Shown in pieces: positions 44,803 to 53,134 of a stretch of 64,000 nucleotides of DNA. The notes beneath the pieces were generated by a model, which ran no database searches, had not been told where the DNA came from, and saw only the letters and a list, made by a program, of their open reading frames with translations. Position numbers and translations under genes: made by a program. Source of the stretch: Gaiellasilicea sp963850995 (GTDB taxonomy: Bacteria; Actinomycetota; Thermoleophilia; Gaiellales; Gaiellaceae); NCBI GenBank assembly GCA_963850995.1, contig CAWKNQ010000013.1, positions 186,001 to 250,000 on the forward strand, read 5' to 3'. The stretch's first letter is position 1. Each line of letters starts with the position of its first letter.

Positions 44803-45753
44803 GTGATTGAGCGAATTGGCGTCGTCGGGGCCGGCGTGATCGGCAGCCTGTACGCGGCTCACCTGAGCCGCGTCGCGGATGTCTGGGTGCTGACGCGACG
44901 ACCTGAGCATGCCCGCGCTCTCACGGCCGACGGCCTGACCGTCTCCGGCCGGTCCGACTTCACCGGCACGGTGCACGCGACCGACGATCCGGCGGCGCTC
45001 CCCGAGCTCGACGTCGCGATCGTGGCGACGAAGGGGACTGAGCTCGACGCCGCGGCCCGCGCGCTCGAAGGCCGGCTCGCCGGCGCGACTGTCGTCACCA
45101 TCCAGAACGGCCTGGGTGCCGAGCAGGTCGTGCGCAGGCACGGCGACTGGCCGCTCGTCTCCGGCGTGACGTTCATGAGCGGCACGCGCCACGACGACAC
45201 GCACGTCGAGTACATCCTCGACACGGAGACGTGGCTCGGGCCCTACAACGGGATCCCGTACGAGCAGGTCGAGGAGCTCGCCGGCCTGATCGAGCGCTCC
45301 GGCTTGAAAGCGCGTGCGTTCCCCGACCTGCGGCCGGCGCAGTGGTCGAAGCTGATCTTCAACGCGACCGTGAACGCGGTCGCGGCGCTCACCGGGCTGC
45401 CGCACGACGCCCACTTCGCCGCGGAGGAGCGACCCTCCGACCTCGGCCATCTCGTGCACGCGCTGGTCGACGAGGGCAAGGCGGTCGCAGCGGCAGCGGG
45501 GATCGAGCTGCACGAGGACCCGTGGGAGATGAACGTGCACGCAACGCAGCGGGGGAGCGCGCACTACCCGTCCATGCTCGAGGACGTCGAGGCGCACCGC
45601 CCGACCGAGATCGAGCTGATCACCGGCTCGCTCGTGCGCGAGGCGGAGCGGCTCGGCGTGCCCGTGCCGCTGCACACGGCGCTGTATCGCCTGATCAAGG
45701 CGAAGGAAGACTCATGGCTTCTCTACCAGCAATCGGAAGGGGGACGGGAATGA
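44803..45753 (+). CDS. 2-dehydropantoate 2-reductase family protein (first copy)
   Basis: 316 aa PanE/ApbA-type NADPH-dependent 2-oxo acid reductase. Nucleotide loop GVVGAGVIGSLYAAHLS, AIVATKGTELDAAA, IQNGLGAEQ, and C-terminal ApbA_C block with WSKLIFNATVNAVAALTGL and HYPSMLEDVEAHRPTEIELI. Context speaks for a catabolic 2-hydroxy/2-oxo acid step rather than pantothenate synthesis. The ATG at 44773 is an alternative start but falls inside the operator. Confidence 0.85.
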   Translation: MIERIGVVGAGVIGSLYAAHLSRVADVWVLTRRPEHARALTADGLTVSGRSDFTGTVHATDDPAALPELDVAIVATKGTELDAAARALEGRLAGATVVTIQNGLGAEQVVRRHGDWPLVSGVTFMSGTRHDDTHVEYILDTETWLGPYNGIPYEQVEELAGLIERSGLKARAFPDLRPAQWSKLIFNATVNAVAALTGLPHDAHFAAEERPSDLGHLVHALVDEGKAVAAAAGIELHEDPWEMNVHATQRGSAHYPSMLEDVEAHRPTEIELITGSLVREAERLGVPVPLHTALYRLIKAKEDSWLLYQQSEGGRE

Positions 45754-46940
45754 CGGCAAGAACGCGGTGGAGCGTCTTCGGGGCGCTGCTCGCGCTGTCT
45801 GCGGTCGTCGTCGCGACAGTGGGCACAGGGCTCGGCGGGTCGCGGACGAACGCGGCGGCGCCGATCGTGATCGGCTGGGCATACGACAGCAAGGGGAACA
45901 TGGCGCCGTTCGACGGGCCGGCGCTCGCGGCGGCGAAGGTCCGCGTCAACCAGGTGAACTCGAGGGGCGGCGTCAACGGACGCCCGCTGCGGATCGAGAC
46001 CTGCGACACGAACAACAACAATCCGGCCAAGGCGAAGTCGTGTGCGGCGCAACTGCTCGGCAAGGGCGCCCACGTCATGTTCGTCACCTGCGACGTCGAC
46101 TTCGCGACTCCGGTCGTGCAGGAGTCGTTGAAGGCCGGCAAGCTGACGGTCGCGCCCTGTATCGGCACGGACCAGATGGGCCCGAAGCGGTTCGGAACGG
46201 CCGGCAAGCTTGCGTTCAGCTTCGGCAACGTCGCTCAGGACGAGGGCTCGGCGATGGCCGAGTACGCCTACCGGAGGGGCTGGCGGACGGCGAACCTCGC
46301 CACCAACACCCTGCTCGTCTACTTCAAGAACGTCGTGCAGGCGTTCGAGAAGCGGTTCACGCAGCTCGGCGGCAAGATCGCCGGCCGCGAGAGCTACGCG
46401 ACCGGGGCGAACAACGTCAACGCGGCGGTCAGCCGCCTCAACGCCCGCGAGGCCGACGTGATCGTCACCTCGACGGCGTTCGGCGAGCTGCCCGCGCTCG
46501 TCAAGGGGATCCGCTCGCTCGGCAACGAGACGCCGATCCTCAACTCGTGGGCGGGCGACGGCACCTACTGGGTGGCCGGGAACCCGCAGGTCACCGACTA
46601 CTACGCCGTCACCTTCGCCTCGGCGTTCGGCGACGACCCGATCCCCGCGGTGCGGACGCTCGCGAAGCAGCTGAAGGCGTTCACAGGCGGCTTCGTGACC
46701 GGCTCGGCGGCGATCGACGGCGTCGTGACCGCGATTCGGCGGTCGGGTGGCTCGACGACCGGCTCCACGCTGGCGACGACGATGGAGAAGTTCAGGAAGG
46801 TGCCGACCCTGTCCGGGCTCGTCAGCTTCTCGCCGCAGTTCCACACCGTCTTCGGGCGGCAGTACCGCGTGATCAAGATCCACAACAACAAGGCGAGCTA
46901 CGTCGGCGCCGTGACCGCCAAGGTCGTCCCGAAGATCTAG
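45750..46940 (+). CDS. ABC transporter substrate-binding protein, branched-chain amino acid/amide type
   Basis: 396 aa, periplasmic-binding-protein type I fold. Signal region WSVFGALLALSAVVVATVGTG then NAAAPIVIGW; GPALAAAKVRVNQVNSRGGVNGRPLR is the family signature near residue 57. No lipobox Cys visible, so secreted or anchored by its signal helix. Strong ribosome site before 45750; ATG 45714 is possible. First gene of a full Liv-type transporter. Confidence 0.88.
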   Translation: MTARTRWSVFGALLALSAVVVATVGTGLGGSRTNAAAPIVIGWAYDSKGNMAPFDGPALAAAKVRVNQVNSRGGVNGRPLRIETCDTNNNNPAKAKSCAAQLLGKGAHVMFVTCDVDFATPVVQESLKAGKLTVAPCIGTDQMGPKRFGTAGKLAFSFGNVAQDEGSAMAEYAYRRGWRTANLATNTLLVYFKNVVQAFEKRFTQLGGKIAGRESYATGANNVNAAVSRLNAREADVIVTSTAFGELPALVKGIRSLGNETPILNSWAGDGTYWVAGNPQVTDYYAVTFASAFGDDPIPAVRTLAKQLKAFTGGFVTGSAAIDGVVTAIRRSGGSTTGSTLATTMEKFRKVPTLSGLVSFSPQFHTVFGRQYRVIKIHNNKASYVGAVTAKVVPKI

Positions 46941-46943
46941 GGA

Positions 46944-47711
46944 TTGACGGCGGCGCAGGAGACAGACGAACGCGGGAGGCCCGGGGCGACGCTCCGGGCC
47001 TCCTCCGTGTCCCGGTCGTTCGCGGGGGTGCGGGCGCTCGACGAGGTCACGCTCGAGCTGCACCGGCACGAGGTGGTCGGTCTGATCGGCCCGAACGGGG
47101 CGGGCAAGTCGACGCTCGTCAACGTGCTGAGCGGCTTCGACGTGCCCACGTCGGGCGGGGTCGAGCTGGGCGACCGGGACGTGACCGGGTGGAGCCCGCA
47201 CCGCCGCGGCCGGGCCGGGATCGCGAGGACCTTTCAGCACAGCCGCTCCTTCCGGGGGCTGTCCGTGCGGGAAAACGTCGAGATCTCGGCACTCGGGGTC
47301 GGCGCGGGGCCGCGGGCGGCCAGAGAACGCGCGAACGAGCTGCTCGAATTGCTCGCGCTCGAGCGCTACGCCGAGATGCCCGCGGCGACGCTCGCCCACG
47401 GCGACGAGCGGCGGCTCGGCGTCGCGCGGGCGCTCGCGACCGAGCCGACGTTCGTGCTCCTCGACGAGCCGGCGGCCGGCCTGCCCGAGGCCGAAGTGCC
47501 GGAGTTCGCCGGGGTCGTGCGCTCGGTCCGCGACGACCACGACGTCGGCGTGCTCCTGATCGACCACAACATGGCGCTCGTGATGGCGGTCTGCGACCGG
47601 ATCCAGGTGCTCGACCAGGGCCGCACGCTCGCGCAGGGCACGCCCGCCGAGATCCGGGGCAACCTCGACGTCGCGGCCGCCTACCTCGGCGAGAGCGCGG
47701 TCGCCGAGTGA
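46944..47711 (+). CDS. ABC transporter ATP-binding protein (LivG-like)
   Basis: 255 aa. Walker A GPNGAGKST, signature LAHGDERRLGVARALA, Walker B FVLLDEPAAGL, H-loop DHNMALV. The BCA_ABC_TP_C tail (AQGTPAEIRGNLDVAAAYLG) is typical of LivG. TTG start at 46944. Confidence 0.91.
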   Translation: MTAAQETDERGRPGATLRASSVSRSFAGVRALDEVTLELHRHEVVGLIGPNGAGKSTLVNVLSGFDVPTSGGVELGDRDVTGWSPHRRGRAGIARTFQHSRSFRGLSVRENVEISALGVGAGPRAARERANELLELLALERYAEMPAATLAHGDERRLGVARALATEPTFVLLDEPAAGLPEAEVPEFAGVVRSVRDDHDVGVLLIDHNMALVMAVCDRIQVLDQGRTLAQGTPAEIRGNLDVAAAYLGESAVAE

Positions 47712-48412
47712 CGGCACTGCTCGAGCTCGCCGGGCTTCACGTCTCCTACGGGTCGGTGCCGGCCGTCCGCGGGGTCGACCTCGAGGTCGGGCGCGGCGAG
47801 CTCGTTGGCCTGATCGGCCCGAACGGCGCCGGCAAGTCGACGACGCTGCACGCGATCATGGGCCTCGTGCGGCCGGCGGCCGGGGAGGTGCGGCTGGCGG
47901 GTGCGTCCCTGCGCGGCCTGGCTCCCGAGGCGATCGCGCGCTCCGGGGTCGCGCTCGTGCCGGAGGGCCGGCGGATCTTCGGCGAGCTGACGGTCGAGGA
48001 GAACCTGCGGCTCGGCCTCGCGGCGTGGCGCGGCAACGGCGGCGATCCGCTGGAGAAGGCGTACAAGCTCTTCCCGATTCTCGCCGAGTTCCGGCGCCGT
48101 CCGGCGGGCGCCCTCTCCGGAGGCCAGCAGCAGCAGCTCGCGATCGGGCGAGCGCTCGTGGCCGATCCGGACGTGCTCCTGCTCGACGAGCCCTCGCTCG
48201 GCCTCGCGCCGACGATGGTCGACGCGGTCTTCGCCGCCCTCGCGGCGATCCGCGACCGCGGCGTCGCGGTCCTGCTCGTCGAGCAGCGCGCGCAGCGGAC
48301 GGTCGCGCTCGCGGACCGGACGCACGTGCTCGCGAACGGCGAGCTGCGGATGACGCTCAGCCCGGCCGATGCGGACGACACCGACAAGATGATTCAGGCG
48401 TACCTCGCATGA
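47708..48412 (+). CDS. ABC transporter ATP-binding protein (LivF-like)
   Basis: 234 aa from GTG 47708, overlapping livG by 4 bp. Walker A GPNGAGKSTT, signature LSGGQQQQLAIGRAL, Walker B VLLLDEPSLGLAP, VALVPEGRRIFGELTVEENL. Second ATPase of the transporter. Confidence 0.93.
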   Translation: MTALLELAGLHVSYGSVPAVRGVDLEVGRGELVGLIGPNGAGKSTTLHAIMGLVRPAAGEVRLAGASLRGLAPEAIARSGVALVPEGRRIFGELTVEENLRLGLAAWRGNGGDPLEKAYKLFPILAEFRRRPAGALSGGQQQQLAIGRALVADPDVLLLDEPSLGLAPTMVDAVFAALAAIRDRGVAVLLVEQRAQRTVALADRTHVLANGELRMTLSPADADDTDKMIQAYLA

Positions 48413-49317
48413 TCCTCGCCGCGGTAGACGCCCAGACGCTCGTCGACGCAGTCGGCCTCGGGGCCGTCTACGCGCTCATGGCCGTCGGGATCGGGCTCGT
48501 CTTCGGAATGCTCCGCCTCGTCAACTTCGCCTACGGACAGCTGATCATGGCCGGGGCCTACACGCTTGCATTCACCTCGGGCTGGCCCGTCGCGGGGAGC
48601 GTGCTTGCCTGCTTCGCGGTGGTGATCGCGCTCTCGTTCGCGATGGAAGGCGCCGTCTTCCGGCCGCTCCGGACCCAGTCGCCGGCCGTGATGCTCGTGA
48701 CGACCTTCGCGGTCGCGTTCCTGCTCCAGGCAATCGCGCTGATCCTCGACATCCGCGACGGCACGATCGGCGAGCCGGCCGTCTCGGTCGCGTCGCTGAA
48801 CCAGGTCGTGACGATCGGCGGCGTCGACGTCCGCAAGGTGACAATCCTTGCCGTCGGGGTCGCGATCGTGTCGCTCGCGCTGCTCGCGCTGCTGCTCGGG
48901 CGGACGACGATCGGGCTGCAGATGCGGGCCGCCGCCACCGACTTCCGCACGGCTCGGCTGCTAGGGGTCAAGGCCGACCGCGTCATCGGCGCCGCCGTCC
49001 TGCTCTCCGGGGTCCTCGCCGCGACCGTGGCGGTGATCCTGACCGTCCAGTTCCCGCTCGTCTCGCCCGACTTCGCGCTGAAGGAGACGATCGTCGTGCT
49101 CGTCGGAGTCGTTGTCGGAGGGATCGACCGGCTCTGGACAGCGACGCTCGGCGGCTTCACGATCGGCTTCGCCACCGGCGTGATCAACGGCGCGCTGCCG
49201 ACCGACAAGACCGTCTTCCTGCCCTCGGCCGTGTTCGCGCTCGTGATCCTCGTCCTGCTCCTGCGCCCGGCCGGGCTCTTCGCGCGCGGCCAGTCCGCGC
49301 TGGTTGAGCGCGTATGA
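48409..49317 (+). CDS. Branched-chain amino acid-type ABC permease (LivH-like)
   Basis: 302 aa, eight or so membrane helices. LVFGMLRLVNFAYGQLIMAGAY and M-R-A-A-A-T-D-F-R-T-A-R-L-L-G (coupling loop) are LivH blocks. Overlaps both neighbours. Confidence 0.92.
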   Translation: MILAAVDAQTLVDAVGLGAVYALMAVGIGLVFGMLRLVNFAYGQLIMAGAYTLAFTSGWPVAGSVLACFAVVIALSFAMEGAVFRPLRTQSPAVMLVTTFAVAFLLQAIALILDIRDGTIGEPAVSVASLNQVVTIGGVDVRKVTILAVGVAIVSLALLALLLGRTTIGLQMRAAATDFRTARLLGVKADRVIGAAVLLSGVLAATVAVILTVQFPLVSPDFALKETIVVLVGVVVGGIDRLWTATLGGFTIGFATGVINGALPTDKTVFLPSAVFALVILVLLLRPAGLFARGQSALVERV

Positions 49318-50321
49318 GACGCCTCGACACGTGGGTGACGCTGCTCGGGCCTGCGCTCCTCGTGGTGCTCGTCGGCATCGGCGCGACGTTCGTCTCGCGT
49401 TCGAACGAGATCCACTTCCTCAACGCACTCGTCGCCGTGTCGATCGTGGTCGCGATCTACGTCTTCGTCGGCAGCTCCGGCGTGATCTCGTTCGGGCAGA
49501 TCAGCTTCGTCGCCGTCGGGGCGTTCGCCGCCGGTGTGCTGACCGTCCCGCTCGAGTCGAAGACCGGCGTTCTGCCCGACCTCTTTCCGATCCTGCGCGA
49601 CCACACGATCGGCAACGTCGCCTCGCTCCTGCTCGCGGCGGCGGTCGGAGGGGCGTTCGCCTTCCTCGTCGGCATGCCTCTGATGCGCCTGTCCGGCCTC
49701 GCGGCCGGGATCGCCACCTTCGCGGTGCTCGAGATCACGCACAACCTCCTGCGCGAGTGGATCAAGATCGGTCCGGGCGCGACGACCCTGTCGCTCGTGC
49801 CGGAGACGACAGGCCCGCTGCAGGCGACCGTCGGCGCACTGATCGTGATCGGCGCCGCGTGGCTTTACCAGCTGAGCCCGCTCGGCCGGAAGGCGCGCGC
49901 GACTCGGGAGGACCCGGCCGCGGCGCAGGCGGTCGGGATCAGCGTGCACAGGCAGCGGCTCTGGGCGTTCACGCTCTCGGGCGCGCTCTGCGGGTTCGCA
50001 GGCGGCCTGCTCGTGCACATGCTGGGCTCGATCACGACCGAGCAGGTCTACCTCGAGCTCACCTTCATCACGCTCGCGATGCTCGTCGTCGGCGGCGTGA
50101 CGAGCCTCTGGGGCGCGGTGATCGGGGCGCTGGCGATCAGCGGTCTCGACTCCGTGCTCGGGAACGCCGAGGACGGGATCGGGGTCGGCTTCAGGCTCGA
50201 CCTGCCCGAAGGGTCGCGGCTGGTCATACTCGGCGCCCTGATGGCATTGATGCTGATCCTGCGCCCGTCCGGGATCACGGGCGGCCGCGAGCTGCGCCTT
50301 CCGAGGAGGCGCGCAGCATGA
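49314..50321 (+). CDS. Branched-chain amino acid-type ABC permease (LivM-like)
   Basis: 335 aa membrane protein. SSGVISFGQISFVAVGAFAA near the start, coupling loop KARATREDPAAAQAVGISV, and LRPSGITGG near the end are LivM features. Overlaps livH and the second PanE-like gene by 4 bp each. Confidence 0.92.
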   Translation: MRRLDTWVTLLGPALLVVLVGIGATFVSRSNEIHFLNALVAVSIVVAIYVFVGSSGVISFGQISFVAVGAFAAGVLTVPLESKTGVLPDLFPILRDHTIGNVASLLLAAAVGGAFAFLVGMPLMRLSGLAAGIATFAVLEITHNLLREWIKIGPGATTLSLVPETTGPLQATVGALIVIGAAWLYQLSPLGRKARATREDPAAAQAVGISVHRQRLWAFTLSGALCGFAGGLLVHMLGSITTEQVYLELTFITLAMLVVGGVTSLWGAVIGALAISGLDSVLGNAEDGIGVGFRLDLPEGSRLVILGALMALMLILRPSGITGGRELRLPRRRAA

Positions 50322-51245
50322 GGGTCTGCGTCGTCGGCTGTGGGGCGGTGGGCTCGCTCTTCGCGGCCAACCTCGCCTCGCTGGACGACGTCGAGGTCTG
50401 GGCGTACGACCTCGCGCAGGCGCACGTCGACGCGATCAACGAGCGCGGCCTGCGCCTGACCGGCGCGGGGGAGGTGCACGCGACCCGCATCCACGCGACG
50501 AGCGACGCGGCCGCGCTTCCGGCCTGCGACTTCGGGATCGTCGCGACCAAGGCGATGCACACCGAGGCTGCGATCGCCGCTACCGCGCACGCCTTCGGCG
50601 ACGGCGCCGTCGCCTCGGTCCAGAACGGGGTCGGCAACGAGGAGGCGATCGCGCCGCACGTCGCCCGCGTGATCCGCGGCACGACGTTCCCGGCGGGGAA
50701 GATCCTCGAGCCCGGCGTCGTGCAGTGGGACGTCAAAGGGGACACGTCCTTCGGCCCGTTCGAGCCGAGCCCGGCGAGCTCGGAGGAGATCGAGCGGCTC
50801 GCCGATGCCTGCACCCGTGGCGGGATGCCCGCTGCGGCGCTCGAGGACGCGCGCGGCGCCCAGTGGCGCAAGGTGATCTTCAACGCCGCGACGAACCCGA
50901 TCGGCGCGCTGACCGGGCTGACGCACGGCCGCGTCTGCGAGCGTCCCGGACCTGCGCCGGCTCGTCAGCGGGCTCGTCGACGAGGGCAAGGCGGTCGCCG
51001 CCGCGCAGGGGATCGAGCTCGACGCCGACCCCGAGGCGTTGATCGACCACGCCGCCAGGCCCGAGGTCGCCTACGGCCACAAGGCGAGCATGCTCCAGGA
51101 CGTCGAGGCGTGCCGGCCGACCGAGGTCGACTGGCTGAACGGCGGCATCGTCCGCTTCGGCCGCGAGCACGGCGTCCCAACGCCGCTCAACGAGGCCGTC
51201 GTGGCCCTGATCAAGGGAAGGGAGGCGTCATGGACCAGGAGCTAG
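50318..51245 (+). pseudogene. 2-dehydropantoate 2-reductase family protein (second copy), frameshifted
   Basis: CVVGCGAVGSLFAANLAS and ATNPIGALTGLTHGRVCE in the first frame; one extra base near 50941, then LVSGLVDEGKAVAAAQGIEL and KASMLQDVEACRPTEVDWL in the next frame. Restored length about 308 aa. The C-terminal halves of this and the first copy (44803) align well, so the two flank the ABC transporter as paralogues. Its stop overlaps the creatinase-like gene by 16 bp. Confidence 0.8.
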
Positions 51246-52303
51246 AGCGCCGCTACGCCAACGTTCGCGCCGCGATGGCCGAGCACGAGCTCGACGCGCT
51301 GATCGTCTCCGGCAGCGAGTACAGCGGCTTCGAGGGCTCGGTCACCTACCTCTCGGGCTTCCAGATCGTGCACCGCTACGCCTACGTCGTCGTCCCCGCG
51401 GACGGGGAGCCGCAGATCGTCTTCCCGACCGAGGCGCGCTACGTCGGCGAGCACGGGACGGCGCAGCTCGAGCAGGTCTTCCACGACCGGCCCGGCGAGC
51501 ACATGGCGGCTACCGCGCGCGACAGCGGCTGGCGCCGGATCGGCGTCTACGGGCTCGACTACATCATGGCCGTGCGCGACTACCGCGCCCTGGAGGGCCT
51601 CGACCTCGTCCCGTTCGACGCCGAGTTCGACCTCGCGCGCGCGGTCAAGAGCGAGGCGGAGCTCGAGTCGGTGCGCGAGAGCGTCCGCATCAACGAGGAC
51701 GGCTTCGAGGCGTTCCGGGACGCGTACGAGCCGGGGCGTACGGCGGCCGAGGCGATGGCACCCGCCGAGCAGCTGTTCGTCGAGCGCGGCTGCGGCCGGC
51801 TGACGATGAACATGGTCCTGATCGGCCCCGAGTTCGGGATCGCGAAGCGCGAGACGGTGCTCGGCGACTTCGTCCTCCCGTCACTCGAGGTCGCCGGGCC
51901 GGGGATGCACTGGGTCGAGGTCTCGCGCGCGATCGGCGCCGTGCCGGCCGAGGTGGAGCCGATGGTCGAGGCGTACCGCGAGTACCACGACGCTGCGCGG
52001 ACGGCGATGCGCGACGGGGCGACCGCCCACGACGTCCACCGCGCCGTCTCGAAGGGGTTCACCGAGCGCGGCTACCACCTCGGCCACGTCACCGGCCACT
52101 CGATCGGGATGACGATGATCGAGCACCCGCGCGTCGGCGAGGGCATGGAGACGGTTCTCCGATCGGGGATGGTGCTCTCGATGCACCCGCACGCGATTGC
52201 GCCCGATGGGCGAAACTGCCTCTACATGCAGGACACGTGGCTCGTCACGGACGGCGGCGGTGAGCCGCTGTCCCGCCTCCCGATGCAGGTGTACCCGGGC
52301 TGA
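51230..52303 (+). CDS. Creatinase-like M24 family hydrolase lacking metal ligands
   Basis: 357 aa pita-bread fold protein. N-terminal domain ALIVSGSEYSGFEGSVTYLSG; C-terminal GHVTGHSIGMTMIEHP. Where peptidases have two Asp, it has HWVEVSRAIG, and where they have EPG it has SMHPHAI, so the metal site is lost. Creatinase and ectoine hydrolase relatives work without metal. Likely cleaves a C-N bond in the substrate. The ATG follows GGGAAGGGAGG, a strong ribosome site. Confidence 0.82.
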   Translation: MDQELERRYANVRAAMAEHELDALIVSGSEYSGFEGSVTYLSGFQIVHRYAYVVVPADGEPQIVFPTEARYVGEHGTAQLEQVFHDRPGEHMAATARDSGWRRIGVYGLDYIMAVRDYRALEGLDLVPFDAEFDLARAVKSEAELESVRESVRINEDGFEAFRDAYEPGRTAAEAMAPAEQLFVERGCGRLTMNMVLIGPEFGIAKRETVLGDFVLPSLEVAGPGMHWVEVSRAIGAVPAEVEPMVEAYREYHDAARTAMRDGATAHDVHRAVSKGFTERGYHLGHVTGHSIGMTMIEHPRVGEGMETVLRSGMVLSMHPHAIAPDGRNCLYMQDTWLVTDGGGEPLSRLPMQVYPG

Positions 52304-52671
52304 TGGCCGAGGGCGCCGTCCCGATCCTGCCGAGCCGCGACCTGGGCGAGACGCTCGCGTTCTACGAGCGGCTCGGCTTCGAGGTGGGCGGCGGGCCGTG
52401 GGAGGAGTGGAACTACTTGATCATCCGGCGCGGCGAGATCTGGCTGCACTTCTTCCCCATGCCCGAGATCGATCCGCTCACGACCATTGCGGGCTGCTAC
52501 CTCTACGTCGACGACGCCGACGCCGTCTACGAGGAGTGGCGGGGCGTGGTCGAGCCGGATCCCGCCACGGGCAGTCGTCTCGAAGAGCCGGTGACGACCG
52601 ACTACGGGATGCGCGAGTTCGCGCTCGTCGACCGCAGCGGCAACCTCGTCCGCGTCGGCTCCTCTCGCTAG
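52303..52671 (+). CDS. VOC family protein (glyoxalase/bleomycin-resistance fold)
   Basis: 122 aa. Paired beta-alpha-beta-beta-beta units: AVPILPSRDLGETLAFYERLGFEV in the first, YLYVDDADAVYEEW in the second, closing with EFALVDRSGNLVRVG (metal Glu position present). Bleomycin-binding-like subgroup. Last gene of the catabolic run; ATG overlaps the preceding stop by one base. Confidence 0.83.
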   Translation: MAEGAVPILPSRDLGETLAFYERLGFEVGGGPWEEWNYLIIRRGEIWLHFFPMPEIDPLTTIAGCYLYVDDADAVYEEWRGVVEPDPATGSRLEEPVTTDYGMREFALVDRSGNLVRVGSSR

Positions 52672-52725
52672 CTGCGTGGAAACGGGGTGTCTTTAGAGCT
52701 GCACGCGGCCCCTCCTTGGCAGACG

Positions 52726-52760
52726 TGTCGGGGCCAGGACCCCACATGTCCGCAACGGCC
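52726..52760. repeat. Palindromic intergenic repeat, copy 1
   Basis: 35 bp starting TGTCGGGGCCAGGACC; GGGG and CCCC plus flanking TGT/ACA form a hairpin. Two base differences from copy 2 at 52842-52876, same orientation. Confidence 0.8.
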
Positions 52761-52841
52761 CGTCTCTCAACGGAAGGATCGTCGGTCTAGCGCGCTTACG
52801 AACAGGTTTCGCGGTGAAGTGGACATTGTTCGCTGTGGGCA

Positions 52842-52876
52842 TGTCGGGGCCAGGACCCCACATGTCCGCGGCGGCC
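52842..52876. repeat. Palindromic intergenic repeat, copy 2
   Basis: Second copy of the repeat at 52726, 116 bp downstream. The 270 bp between the VOC gene and the next gene hold these repeats and nothing else I can recognise. Confidence 0.8.
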
Positions 52877-52941
52877 ACGTGCTTGAAGTGAACCCATGCC
52901 CAGCGCGAAAGGCTTCGACCCGGTAGGTCGAGGGGCGCCCC

Positions 52942-53100
52942 TCAGCGATCGCAGGTGCAGACGGCTCCGCCGAGCTCGCGGCGCTCGTAGGCGAGCCCAC
53001 AGCGGGCGCACTCGGCCGGGATCACCTTGGCCTTCGCGAGCAGGGCCTTGAGGAGCGTGGCCCAAAGGACGGCGTATCCGGCGACGAGCTGCGCGGTCAT
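52942..53100 (-). CDS. Small protein with membrane helix and zinc-ribbon-like tail
   Basis: 52 aa from ATG 53100. Hydrophobic N-terminus (LVAGYAVLWATLLKALLA) followed by C-x2-C and C-x-C pairs (ECARCGLAYERR, VCTC). Divergent from the adenine deaminase gene with 34 bp between starts. Unknown function. Confidence 0.55.
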   Translation of the reverse strand: MTAQLVAGYAVLWATLLKALLAKAKVIPAECARCGLAYERRELGGAVCTCDR

Positions 53101-53134
53101 ACTTGCCCCATCGACGCGCCTGCCGAGAGAGCTG

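Noticed and set aside
52726..52876. Possible CRISPR array
   Set aside because: Only two repeats, spacer length 81 bp, and no cas genes.
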